Shown here: positions 8,166 through 15,911 of the stretch, in pieces
Numbering within the stretch: the first letter of the stretch is position 1
Layout of the letters: every line of letters begins with the position of its first letter
Source of the DNA: Sideroxydans sp. CL21
Lineage (GTDB): Bacteria > Pseudomonadota > Gammaproteobacteria > Burkholderiales > Gallionellaceae
Reading direction: 5' to 3'
Length of the DNA: 64,000 nucleotides
Assembly: GCF_902459525.1 (NCBI RefSeq)
Contig: NZ_LR699166.1
Coordinates: 1,748,501 to 1,812,500 of the forward strand
Made by a program: the position numbers and the translations under genes
Notes under the pieces: model-generated
Seen by the model: the letters and a program-made list of their open reading frames with translations, nothing else
Databases searched by the model: none
Told to the model about the DNA's origin: nothing

Positions 8166-8312
8166 TATAGGGAGTTTCCAAAATTCAAAGTTCTAAGCAA
8201 GACAAGGCGCGAGCAAAAAATTACGACGCAGCATATGAGTAATATGTAAGGAATAATTTTTTGTGAGCAACGCAGTATTGCGACGAAATTTGGATTTTAG
8301 AGGCTCCCTATA
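8166..8312. repeat. 147-bp imperfect palindrome with TATAGGGAG ends (MITE-like)
   Basis: The segment begins TATAGGGAG (8166-8174) and ends CTCCCTATA (8304-8312), a perfect terminal inverted repeat. Between the ends the two arms are imperfectly complementary throughout, including GCAAAAAATTA against the later TAATTTTTTGTG, so single-stranded nucleic acid could fold into one long hairpin. It lies between the divergent HIT and DUF4279 genes and codes for nothing. A shortened relative seems to lie at 15841-15890. This is the architecture of a miniature non-autonomous element. Confidence 0.6.
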
Positions 8313-8354
8313 CTTTATACTTCGACACATAATCTTGTTAACGAGGAAACTATC

Positions 8355-8771
8355 TTGGCATCGAATAAAGGACGGGCTTACTTTGCACTGCTTGGTTATC
8401 ATTTCAACCCCGACGACATCACACGTCTGCTTGGGATAGAACCCACCTCCGTCAATGCTGCCGGCGCATACAGCAGTCTGGATAAACCAGTGATAAGTTC
8501 CTGGGAGTTATCCACGGAGACCCTTTCCGGAGAGGTGGACGTATTTGCCTTGACGGACATCATTGTTAAACAGCTGGAACCGATTAAAGCAAAAATCGTT
8601 GAAGTCTGTAAAAGTCACAATCTATCTCCAAGGTTGGGCGTGACGTTGACTTTATCTATCGATAAAGGTGAATCAAGCCCGGAAGTCGGATTCGGCGCCA
8701 GAACGATCCGTTTCCTGGCGGATACCGGCTCATTCATTGAGGTGGAAAACAAACTTTCTGAGCGGATCTGA
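8355..8771 (+). CDS. DUF4279 domain protein
   Basis: A 138-residue soluble protein starting at a TTG preceded by GAGGA. It opens with AYFALLGYHFNPDDITRLLG and continues IEPTSVNAAG, then SSWELSTE, matching the DUF4279 pattern in which a small alpha/beta domain starts with a strand followed by a dithxxLGxxPt-like turn. The function is unknown. It has no cysteine-pair or catalytic signature and stands alone between a repeat and the converging TPR gene. Confidence 0.7.
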   Translation: MASNKGRAYFALLGYHFNPDDITRLLGIEPTSVNAAGAYSSLDKPVISSWELSTETLSGEVDVFALTDIIVKQLEPIKAKIVEVCKSHNLSPRLGVTLTLSIDKGESSPEVGFGARTIRFLADTGSFIEVENKLSERI

Positions 8772-8784
8772 TTTCAGTCCTTTC

Positions 8785-9852
8785 TTAACCAACCTGGCTG
8801 TTAATCACTTGCAGCTGTGCCTGCGCCATTTTCAGCTGTTCCTCGCAATGCTTCAAACAGAGTGGCTGTAGCGCGTGAGGAAAACATTCCAGAATCACTT
8901 CAAATTCATCGGCTATTTCTTCTGCAAGCAGAGCGTCATTTGTCAATTGAGCCAGTACATTTTGTGCTGTCGCCTTGTTCACCCTGCAGATGACTGCCAC
9001 ATGGATAGGCAACTGCTGCTCCATGCTGACCGTCCATGCCAATTCGTAGGAATTGATCGCTTCTTTCAAGCGATCAGGGTTTTCTTCCGACTCACCGAGA
9101 TGATGCAAGGCGACCGCCCGATTGTTATGGGTGGCGGTCAGCTCCAATGCGTAATTGTCTGCGTCGAGTACGGCAAGAGCATTTTTATAGGCAACGACGG
9201 ATTTTTGAAATTGACGGTTGCCTTTAAGCAGTTTGCCAAACGTATGTAAGGTGGCACCAAGTTGATGCATGCTGTACAGCCAGTTTTCCAATGATTTTTC
9301 TCGCGTCCAGACCAGCAAAGCATTGGTATAGGCATCCACAGCGCCCTTTAAGGGCTGTGTAGCTTCAAGTAACCGACCAAGCGCCTGGTTAGCCGTGCCC
9401 AGGTTATATTGCGTGGCTGCCCACTCCTGGGGGGCGCTTTCCTGTGTGTACTCCTCCAATGCCTTGCTGAAACATTGGATAGCCCGTTCAAACAATGTTG
9501 CATCTCTGCGCTGTTGCCCCAGTGCGGCAAGAATGTTTCCGAGATTGTTCTGCGTCTCTGCCCAGACCAACGGCTCTCGTGCACGACTGATCTTTGCAGC
9601 AAGATCGCCTGTATCGGTAGCGTCTGTCAGCGCTGCCTCAAGTGCCTCGCGCAAACTTTCATAGATTCGAGAACTGAAACGGTGCTGCTCATAATTTCCC
9701 CGTGTGTAACGAAAATTATCCGCTACAGCAACTTTGGTATCCGGAACAGCCGCTGCGGCCAACTCTGCACTCAGCATGCCAATAGAATTCGCTATTGCAC
9801 GTTCCAGAGCCTTGTTCGGCGGGAATATCATGTAATTGGTTGAATAATTCAT
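8785..9852 (-). CDS. Tetratricopeptide-repeat protein
   Basis: The 355-residue protein is largely helical. After a variable N-terminal 90 residues come TPR-type units such as WAETQNNLGNILAALGQQ, WAATQYNLGTANQALGRL, WLYSMHQLGATLHTFGKL and ELTATHNNRAVALHHLGE, spaced about 45-55 residues apart. These are the longer TPR variants that start with a Trp-Ala-xTQ-NLG consensus. It lacks a signal peptide and is predicted cytoplasmic; such repeats scaffold protein complexes. Its ATG overlaps the stop of the FKBP gene upstream by four bases, so the pair is coupled. Partners are unknown. Confidence 0.75.
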   Translation of the reverse strand: MNYSTNYMIFPPNKALERAIANSIGMLSAELAAAAVPDTKVAVADNFRYTRGNYEQHRFSSRIYESLREALEAALTDATDTGDLAAKISRAREPLVWAETQNNLGNILAALGQQRRDATLFERAIQCFSKALEEYTQESAPQEWAATQYNLGTANQALGRLLEATQPLKGAVDAYTNALLVWTREKSLENWLYSMHQLGATLHTFGKLLKGNRQFQKSVVAYKNALAVLDADNYALELTATHNNRAVALHHLGESEENPDRLKEAINSYELAWTVSMEQQLPIHVAVICRVNKATAQNVLAQLTNDALLAEEIADEFEVILECFPHALQPLCLKHCEEQLKMAQAQLQVINSQVG

Positions 9853-10358
9853 TTTGCCCGATCGAGTATTTCATTCAGGTCGGGATCGGCACCGACCGCT
9901 CCGCCAAGTTCGATTTCTTCCTCTGTAGCGTCACGTATTGTCAGCACTTCCAGCATGAAAGTGACTTCTCTGCCGCAAAGAGGGTTATTGCCATCGACAG
10001 TCAATGTCTTGTCGTCGAATCGGGTAACGATAAAGTCTCTGGGCTCACCCTGTTCATTTTCCATGGTGATGGTCATGCCGATTTCCCGATATTCTTCGGG
10101 GACATTTTCTAAAAGATCGGTAAATACCAATGATTCGTCTCTCTCGCCGTACAACTTTGCGGTGTCTATTGGCACTTCGATGATGTCGCCAACTTTTTTT
10201 CCATACAGCTCCTTTGTCACCTCTTCGGACATCACATCATTCACGCCATGCACATAAGCCAGCGGATAATCTACAGTAACCAATACGTCACCGGTTTTGT
10301 TATCGATGACCTTGTAATTCAGTTCAACGAATTTTTCGTCTTCAATCGTATCTGACAT
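9849..10358 (-). CDS. SlyD-like FKBP peptidyl-prolyl isomerase
   Basis: A 169-residue protein with the SlyD arrangement: the FKBP half (FVELNYKVIDNKTGDVLVTV, then LAYVHGVNDVMSEEVTKELYG), an inserted chaperone flap around residues 75-125 including EYREIGM, and the return to the FKBP barrel with NPLCGREVTFMLEVLTIRDA. It lacks the His-rich metal-binding tail of E. coli SlyD. The role would be cytoplasmic prolyl isomerisation and chaperoning. It is coupled to the downstream TPR gene. Several usual FKBP active-site aromatics are not obvious, so catalytic strength is uncertain. Confidence 0.8.
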   Translation of the reverse strand: MSDTIEDEKFVELNYKVIDNKTGDVLVTVDYPLAYVHGVNDVMSEEVTKELYGKKVGDIIEVPIDTAKLYGERDESLVFTDLLENVPEEYREIGMTITMENEQGEPRDFIVTRFDDKTLTVDGNNPLCGREVTFMLEVLTIRDATEEEIELGGAVGADPDLNEILDRAK

Positions 10359-10390
10359 GACTAGAGCGCCCTGATATTGAAAATGTTTTC

Positions 10391-10741
10391 TTAGAACAGC
10401 GTTGCGCCGAAGATTCTTACCTTGTCCTTTTCATAACCCAGCACCAGTCTTCCCAGCCATTCGCTGTTATTCTTTTTGTTTATGACTTTGTACAGAACAG
10501 TGACATATTCCCCGCGGCGTATCATGCCGAGATACGAATAATCGTCTGACAGGTTCTTCGCAAGGTCGCTTCTTGCAAACTGCTTGCCCATTTCAACCTC
10601 ATTGGCACCCGCAATAAAAGAGCTTGAAAAATTTCGCGTGAAAGCACCGTAGTTTCCTTCGTTAGAGTACTTGATAAGATCAGCCCACATCGGGTGTGCC
10701 AGCTCTAAAATCTCTTCATCTGTTTTTTCAATGATGTTCAT
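10391..10741 (-). CDS. Hypothetical protein, 116 residues
   Basis: The protein reads MNIIEKTDEEILELAHPMWADLIKYS and so on (two segments), ending VRIFGATLF. It looks like a small alpha+beta cone fold (possibly the NTF2/SnoaL-like or DUF4019 shape, with a helical start and a strand-rich second half), but I do not recognise a named family. The ATG at 10741 has AGGTG upstream; a GTG at 10753 would add four residues. It lies 32 bases upstream of the FKBP-TPR pair on the same strand and probably shares its transcript. Confidence 0.65.
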   Translation of the reverse strand: MNIIEKTDEEILELAHPMWADLIKYSNEGNYGAFTRNFSSSFIAGANEVEMGKQFARSDLAKNLSDDYSYLGMIRRGEYVTVLYKVINKKNNSEWLGRLVLGYEKDKVRIFGATLF

Positions 10742-10810
10742 GGAATATTTCACCTACTCAGTGTTACATGATTTTATCTATAGCGATGTCACACTACTCG
10801 CAGGATAGAC

Positions 10811-10844
10811 AAAAAAAGGACCAACAAAAATATGCCGGTCCTTT
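10811..10844 (-). terminator. Rho-independent terminator of the sat-aprMBA operon
   Basis: AAAGGACC (10815-10822) and GGTCCTTT (10837-10844) form an eight-pair stem. Read on the minus strand it ends in a run of seven T residues. It lies about 80 bases beyond the aprA stop codon. A second hairpin, made of two CAGGCCTG copies (10881-10888 and 10909-10916), lies closer to aprA but lacks a T run. Confidence 0.75.
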
Positions 10845-10923
10845 CTAACATACTAACAAGTTATGGCAAATATATTTTCACAGGCCTGATTTTACAAAAC
10901 CGGTAAACCAGGCCTGCATTTGC

Positions 10924-12816
10924 TTAGTGGTGGTCTACTGGCGCCGCTTTCTCTACATCACCTACCAGGTGGTAGAGCGGTGCTTTTTCCATTGTGTACT
11001 CACCGGTCTTGGGGTCACGACGGGAAACTGTCAGCACGTGCCAGTTCTTGTCATCCAGCTTCATGACATCGCCACGGTAGTAGTAACCCGGCCAGCGTGT
11101 CTCCTTACGGAACAGCGTATGGTGGAACACGCTTTCAGAAGTCAGGAAGCGATGCTTCAGCTCCCACGCACGCAGCAGTTCATGGATATCGGACGCGGCA
11201 ACCTTTTCCAGATCTTCACCCAGAATCGACATCTTCTTCAGACCGATGTTCAGAAGCTTGTCGTTGGTCATGTAGTTAACACCAAAACCACCGCAGTACT
11301 CATCCATCATCTTCTGCAAACGATCAAGACCCTGTCTTGGGTTGATGAAGTTGGGATTGACGGTACCCGCGACTACTTCATTGCTAAAGACCCGATAGGT
11401 TTCCAGAGGCTTGTAGATCTGCTCCATGCGACGATTGATCTGAGCTTCAGACACACGGATGCCCTCTGCTTTGCCATCATCAATATATTTACAGGCAGCC
11501 TTGGCAGCCAGACGGCCTTCAGTGAAAGAACCTGACGAGAAGGCGTGAGGTGTACCGCCTACCGCATCACCGGCACCGAACAGACCTTCAACAGTCGTCA
11601 TGCGGTTATAGCCCCAGAAGTACTCCGGCGGAGACAGATCTTCCGGACCTGAACACCAGGCGCCGCAACCGGTAGCATGTGAACCCATGACATAAGGCTC
11701 GGAGGTGGTCAGCTCGGGATTCTCGTACTTGGGATCAACGTCTGTGGCTGCCCAAAGTACAGCCTGTCCAACGGTCATACCCAGGAAGTTGTGCCAACCG
11801 ATCTCTTCAAGGTGAGGATCCTGGAAGGCTTCCATGGTAACCATGTGGATCGGGCCGCGACCGGCGTTAACCTCGTTGATGATTGCGTGGTTACGCAGGC
11901 AGGTCGGAATGGGCCTGTGGGTTCTGTGCGAAACTTCCGGATCCAGGTATTCCTTGCCTACCATTTGCTGCAGTGCCGGGAACCACTTGGACTCATACTC
12001 TTCACCGTAGCCATTCTGGGTATAGGTCTTGAGGTGCAGGAAGTAGGCGCCGACTGGACCGTAACCATCCTTGAAGCGAGCCAGCACGATGCGGTTTTCC
12101 ATTTGCGTCATCTTTGCACCGGCTTCGATCATCAGTCCATATGCAGAGCCCGAAGACCACGGTGCGTACCAGACACGCCCCGCACCTTCGCCGACGGAGC
12201 GCGGCTTGAAGATGTTGGAAGCGCCACCCGCACCGCAGATAACGGTCTTGGACTTGAACACGTGGTAGTTGCCTGTCCGGACATTAAAGCCCACGGCACC
12301 GGCAACACGGTTCTCTTTGGATTCATCCATCAGGAGGTGGGTCACACAGATGCGGTTGAAAACCTTGTCCGCTGATTTCTTGGCTGCTTCAGCAACGATA
12401 GGCTTGTAGGATTCACCATGAATCATGATCTGCCAACGCCCTTCACGCAGATACGAACCCTTCTTTTCGTTGCGCATGATGGGAAGGCCCCACTCTTCAA
12501 AGTTATGCACAGCGGAGTCTACGTGGCGAGCCATGTCAAACAGCAGGTCTTCACGCACCATACCCATCAGGTCGATACGTGCATAGCGCACATGATCTTC
12601 GGGATTGTTCTCGCCAAAGCGGGTTCCCATGTAACAGTTGATCGCATACAGGCCCTGGGCTACCGCACCGGAACGCATGATGTTTGCCTTTTCGGCGATG
12701 ACGATCTTCTTGTTCTGCCCCCAATATCTTGCCTCGAATGCCGCACCCGTGCCGCCCAGGCCCGCACCGACAACCAAGATGTCGATATTGTCTTCAATAA
12801 TTGTCGAGTAGCTCAT
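10924..12816 (-). CDS. aprA: Adenylylsulfate (APS) reductase, alpha subunit
   Basis: At 630 residues this is full-length AprA. The N-terminal NIDILVVGAGLGGTGAAFEA is the FAD dinucleotide-binding fold. Further family blocks follow: RSGAVAQGLYAINCYMG, EDHVRYARIDLMGMVREDL, GGASNIFKPRSVGEG and GSHATGCGAWCSGPEDLSPP. With AprB it interconverts sulfite plus AMP and APS; in this gene setting it runs oxidatively in the cytoplasm at the membrane face. It is the last gene of sat-aprM-aprB-aprA, and its ATG overlaps the aprB stop codon by one base. AprM rather than QmoABC as the partner is the usual layout in many sulfur-oxidising proteobacteria. Confidence 0.98.
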   Translation of the reverse strand: MSYSTIIEDNIDILVVGAGLGGTGAAFEARYWGQNKKIVIAEKANIMRSGAVAQGLYAINCYMGTRFGENNPEDHVRYARIDLMGMVREDLLFDMARHVDSAVHNFEEWGLPIMRNEKKGSYLREGRWQIMIHGESYKPIVAEAAKKSADKVFNRICVTHLLMDESKENRVAGAVGFNVRTGNYHVFKSKTVICGAGGASNIFKPRSVGEGAGRVWYAPWSSGSAYGLMIEAGAKMTQMENRIVLARFKDGYGPVGAYFLHLKTYTQNGYGEEYESKWFPALQQMVGKEYLDPEVSHRTHRPIPTCLRNHAIINEVNAGRGPIHMVTMEAFQDPHLEEIGWHNFLGMTVGQAVLWAATDVDPKYENPELTTSEPYVMGSHATGCGAWCSGPEDLSPPEYFWGYNRMTTVEGLFGAGDAVGGTPHAFSSGSFTEGRLAAKAACKYIDDGKAEGIRVSEAQINRRMEQIYKPLETYRVFSNEVVAGTVNPNFINPRQGLDRLQKMMDEYCGGFGVNYMTNDKLLNIGLKKMSILGEDLEKVAASDIHELLRAWELKHRFLTSESVFHHTLFRKETRWPGYYYRGDVMKLDDKNWHVLTVSRRDPKTGEYTMEKAPLYHLVGDVEKAAPVDHH

Positions 12817-13298
12817 CAGTATTGCACTCCCTTTTTGATTTCCAGACCATTGGATTGCAGCGTGTGCAATCCACCGTCATCCATACGAATATATTTAGGC
12901 TCATTGAACAGCAGTTGACTGTCGCGCATCTCCTTGCTGGGGGCAGGCACCTTTGCGAGATCCGGTGTCGCCGAGCCCCAGGGCTTGGTCGTGATCGGCG
13001 CCAGCAGCTCCATGTCTTTCTTGCCGTTGCGGAACTTGATGCGCCACGCAATCGTGCCTTTCTCTTCATCGCGGATCACGCGAACACTGTGTCCCAGTGG
13101 TGCAAAGTCGGCATAACCGCGCACATCGATCGCCTGGTGCGGGCATGCCTTTACGCAGGAATAGCATTCCCAGCACATACTGGGTTCGATGTTGTAAGCA
13201 CGACGCAGCTTCTTGTCGATGTGCATGATGTCGGATGGGCAGATGTCAACGCATTCTCCACAACCATCACAACGCGTCATATATACAAAGGTTGGCAT
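12816..13298 (-). CDS. aprB: APS reductase, beta (iron-sulfur) subunit
   Basis: The 160-residue protein opens MPTFVYMTRCDGCGECVDIC, giving one [4Fe-4S] motif (Cys10, 13, 16, 20), and carries a second set in CWECYSCVKACPHQ. After the ferredoxin part comes a beta-sheet domain and a C-terminal tail that in known structures wraps around AprA. It passes electrons between the AprA flavin and a membrane acceptor. It sits 43 bases after aprM and overlaps aprA by one base. Length and motifs match the family exactly. Confidence 0.97.
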   Translation of the reverse strand: MPTFVYMTRCDGCGECVDICPSDIMHIDKKLRRAYNIEPSMCWECYSCVKACPHQAIDVRGYADFAPLGHSVRVIRDEEKGTIAWRIKFRNGKKDMELLAPITTKPWGSATPDLAKVPAPSKEMRDSQLLFNEPKYIRMDDGGLHTLQSNGLEIKKGVQY

Positions 13299-13341
13299 AA
13301 TATATTCCTCTATTTCTTATAGAAAATTAGTCAAGACAGCA

Positions 13342-14166
13342 TTAGTAGTGGTTTGCTCTTTCAGCCTTGATGCAAAGCCCCATGTTCGGCGGGTTCTTGC
13401 CCATATACGTAGGCACATCCGGGAACTTGCGCTGTACTTCAGGATCAGTCAAATCATAGTCAGGAGGAAGATTCTCGCGAGAACCATCGGCCATGATGGT
13501 TCTTTTCTGGTAGGCCGCCGCGGGCTTGAAGAACATGTGGGCAAACTTGGACCAATACACGCCGCCAAAGAGCACCGTGCTGGACAGGATGAACAAGGCA
13601 AAGAATACGGTCAATCCACCGCCAGTAAACGACCAGATCAATGCGAAGGTCGAGGTGGCAAGAAGCGAGAGAATAAATAAATCCGCACGCTCTAACCGGA
13701 ACCATGAAAGGCCTTCTGCAGCCACATCAGCGCGGATAAAGAACCAGAACCAGTATCCACCCACAGCCAGCATCAGCGCACCGATGTGCCATAGCTGAGG
13801 CAGGAGAGTAGAGGTGGACGACGGCGAGAAAATCATGATCGCGGTAGTCACAATAAAAATAATGGTTCCCCACATGGTCAAAAGATGGGAAAGCCTGCGC
13901 CTTGGATTGTCAAATTCGCCAGAAGTTAATACTTCTTTTACCAGCACTGAAGTGGCAATCGCTACCTTTTCACCACCACCCACTGATCGTTTTGCGTTCT
14001 TCTTCGCCTTTTTCGCATTTTCGAAAAAGTACTGCGCGCTTTTCTTATGAAGCATGTCAAGTATTGTCCCACCCATGACCAGCAGGAACATTACGACGAT
14101 ATACCCTTGCATGTAGACGGTTGGAATCGATGCCGAAAGTCCGGCAAAGGGATTGCTTGTGAACAT
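13342..14166 (-). CDS. aprM: AprM, membrane anchor/electron acceptor for APS reductase
   Basis: A 274-residue integral membrane protein with roughly six hydrophobic helices and a basic cytoplasmic loop after the first one (KKAKKNAKRS). The C-terminal soluble stretch has PPDYDLTDPEVQRKFPDVPT and GKNPPNMGLC. It is related at low level to the membrane subunits of HdrE/DsrM-type complexes and is encoded just before aprBA, where it is thought to take electrons from AprBA to the quinone pool in place of QmoABC. That role rests on gene linkage in the family rather than on biochemistry here. It lies between sat and aprB in one transcript. Confidence 0.9.
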   Translation of the reverse strand: MFTSNPFAGLSASIPTVYMQGYIVVMFLLVMGGTILDMLHKKSAQYFFENAKKAKKNAKRSVGGGEKVAIATSVLVKEVLTSGEFDNPRRRLSHLLTMWGTIIFIVTTAIMIFSPSSTSTLLPQLWHIGALMLAVGGYWFWFFIRADVAAEGLSWFRLERADLFILSLLATSTFALIWSFTGGGLTVFFALFILSSTVLFGGVYWSKFAHMFFKPAAAYQKRTIMADGSRENLPPDYDLTDPEVQRKFPDVPTYMGKNPPNMGLCIKAERANHY

Positions 14167-14228
14167 TAGTTTCTCCTCAAAAATTGCAGACGAATGACCA
14201 TCCTACATGACCGGAATATCCGCTGGCC

Positions 14229-15443
14229 TTACTTCGCGGAATGCCCCGTCAGCTTTACTTCTACCTTCTCATGCTCTTGCAGTCCCGCGTAGTACTTGCG
14301 CAATATCTCCAGCACTTCGGGACGGCTGAATTCCGGTGGTACATCGGATCCTTCGGAAAGCATCTTGCGCAACTTGGTACCCGAGAGCAGCAGACGTTCC
14401 TTGTCGTCGTGGGGACAGGTACGTGCGGAGGCCATGCCGCCGCACTTGTAGCACCAGAAAGTCCAGTCGATCTTGAGCGCCTGTGTTTCGAGCGAACCCT
14501 TGGGAATCTTGTCGAAAATGTGATGCGCATCGAACGGGCCATAGTAGCTGCCAACCCCAGCATGATCGCGCCCCACGATGAGGTGCGAGCAGCCGTAGTT
14601 CTGGCGGAACAGCGCATGCAACAGGGCTTCGCGCGGACCGGCGTAACGCATGTCGAGCGGATAACCTGCCTGGGCGATGGTCTTGGTAACAAAATAATGT
14701 TTGGTTAGCGCCATGATGGCATGGGTACGCACTTCGGCCGGGATGTCGCCGGGTTTGAGGTTCCCGAGCAAGGAGTGGATAAGCACGCCATCGCAGACTT
14801 CGATGGCGACCTTGGCCAGATACTCGTGCGAGCGGTGCATCGGGTTGCGGGTCTGGAACGCTGCAACCTTGCTCCACCCCAATTCGTTGAAGAGCGCGCG
14901 CGTCTCTTTCGGCGTCATGAACAACGTGCCGTATTTCTCCGGGAAGCCGCCCTGCGACAATACCTTTACCGGACCGGCGAGATTTATGTCGCCTTGTTCC
15001 ATGACCATCTTCACCCCGGGGTGCTCGATGTCGGTGGTACCGAACACAGTGGCACATTCGTGCCCTTTGTCGATGGTGTACTTCTCGGTGACTTTCATCG
15101 TGGCAAGAATGCTGCCGTCATCAGGATCGATGAGCGCGATTTCTTTGCCGGTGGAAATGGTGTCGGCAGTCGACTTGTCGGTGGAAAGGGTAATAGGGAT
15201 AGGCCAGAACAGGCCGCTGGTCGTCGTCATGCCGTCGCAGACGCCTTGCCAGTCAGCGTGAGTCATGAAGCCGTTCAGCGGGGTAAATCCGCCGATGCCC
15301 AGCATGATGATGTCGCCTTTTTCGCGCGAACTGACTTTGACTTGAGTCAGCTTTTTCGCTTTCTCGAGTTCCGCCTTAAGGCTGGGGCCATCCAGCAACA
15401 AGGGGTTGAGATCGCCTCCACCATGCGGGTTTACCAATGTCAT
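14229..15443 (-). CDS. sat: Sulfate adenylyltransferase (dissimilatory ATP sulfurylase)
   Basis: The 404-residue protein is the homo-oligomeric Sat type, not CysDN. Key segments are the nucleotide-binding [13 protein letters not shown] near residues 196-208, GRDHAG near 291-296, and a [16 protein letters not shown] zinc-like cysteine cluster before the C-terminus. In sulfur oxidisers it runs APS plus pyrophosphate to sulfate plus ATP, capturing energy from the AprBA product. It is the first gene of the minus-strand sat-aprM-aprB-aprA operon. A GGAG-type ribosome site precedes the ATG. About 108 bases upstream is the ACCCCCCTTA element shared with the dsr region. Confidence 0.98.
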   Translation of the reverse strand: MTLVNPHGGGDLNPLLLDGPSLKAELEKAKKLTQVKVSSREKGDIIMLGIGGFTPLNGFMTHADWQGVCDGMTTTSGLFWPIPITLSTDKSTADTISTGKEIALIDPDDGSILATMKVTEKYTIDKGHECATVFGTTDIEHPGVKMVMEQGDINLAGPVKVLSQGGFPEKYGTLFMTPKETRALFNELGWSKVAAFQTRNPMHRSHEYLAKVAIEVCDGVLIHSLLGNLKPGDIPAEVRTHAIMALTKHYFVTKTIAQAGYPLDMRYAGPREALLHALFRQNYGCSHLIVGRDHAGVGSYYGPFDAHHIFDKIPKGSLETQALKIDWTFWCYKCGGMASARTCPHDDKERLLLSGTKLRKMLSEGSDVPPEFSRPEVLEILRKYYAGLQEHEKVEVKLTGHSAK

Positions 15444-15550
15444 ATATGTCTCCTATAATCTAGCAATCTAGTCAGGTACTTATGATTTCTCAGGTACGCA
15501 CACTAGAACAAGCTCGTCCTGTCCGCGATAGCTCTCATGGGTTGAGGGAC

Positions 15551-15570
15551 GCACCCCCCTTATGGGTTAT
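15551..15570. promoter_or_regulatory. ACCCCCCTTAWGGGTTA element upstream of sat
   Basis: ACCCCCCTTATGGGTTAT upstream of sat is nearly the same as ACCCCCCTTAAGGGTTAC at 29980, upstream of the dsr-divergent operons; 17 of 21 bases agree over the longer stretch. In both places it lies about 110 bases before a minus-strand start codon and in the same orientation. It reads as a gapped inverted repeat and is likely a transcription-factor site common to apr and dsr genes. Confidence 0.5.
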
Positions 15571-15592
15571 GTTTTAATCCCTCATCACGGTT

Positions 15593-15810
15593 ATGGCAGT
15601 GCTGGCGTGGGATACGCATACTTGCGCCCCTGCAAAGCCGACTAATTTGGTGAGTCTGTCCTATCTCAATAAATTTAATGTCGATCATAAGGTTAAAGCG
15701 AGCGGCTTTAGCCTTGCGGGTGTTGCGCGTTTAGCTGAACGCGAGCCAGAGAACTTTAGTCCTCTGTGGCTAGTTGTCCTAACTCACCTGCGTTAGCAGG
15801 TGGTAGTTCA
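15593..15810 (+). mobile_element. Probable right-end remnant of an IS200/IS605-type (TnpB) element
   Basis: An open frame without ribosome site (15593-15796) ends in a segment with GVARLAEREPENFSP. It is followed by a hairpin CACCTGC-GTTA-GCAGGTG (15785-15802) whose outer AACT/AGTT pairs are offset by a two-base bulge, and then TTCA. A bulged hairpin shortly before TTCA is how the right ends of ISDra2-like elements look, the region that also gives TnpB guide RNA. No transposase domain or left end is present. The assignment is by form only. Confidence 0.35.
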
Positions 15811-15840
15811 GTAGCAGAATAATTGTGCGGTGCTTAAGCT

Positions 15841-15890
15841 TAATTAGTGTGCCTCTAAAATCATCTAATAATTATTAGAGGCGCCCTGTA
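15841..15890. repeat. Short palindromic repeat related to the 8166-8312 element
   Basis: GCCTCTAA (15851-15858) pairs with TTAGAGGC (15875-15882). The left side GCCTCTAAAATC equals the inverted end of the 8166-8312 repeat over 12 bases, and the right side TTAGAGGCGCCCTGTA matches that repeat's TTAGAGGCTCCCTATA at 14 of 16. It may be an internally deleted copy of the same family. It lies 30 bases before the cytochrome start codon and could also affect its expression. Confidence 0.45.
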
Positions 15891-15911
15891 TGTTTACAAA
15901 AGGGGAGACAA

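Larger units (their letters stand above)
15444..15911. other. Gap between sat and the cytochrome gene
   Basis: This 468-base stretch holds the sat promoter region with the shared element at 15551, a fragment that looks like the right end of an IS200/IS605 element (to 15810), and a short palindromic repeat (15841-15890) close to the next gene. I see no intact gene in it. Confidence 0.6.

Noticed and set aside
10881-10916. Two CAGGCCTG copies as the aprA terminator
   Set aside because: The pair can fold, but there is no T run after it on the minus strand; the hairpin at 10811-10844 is a far better terminator.
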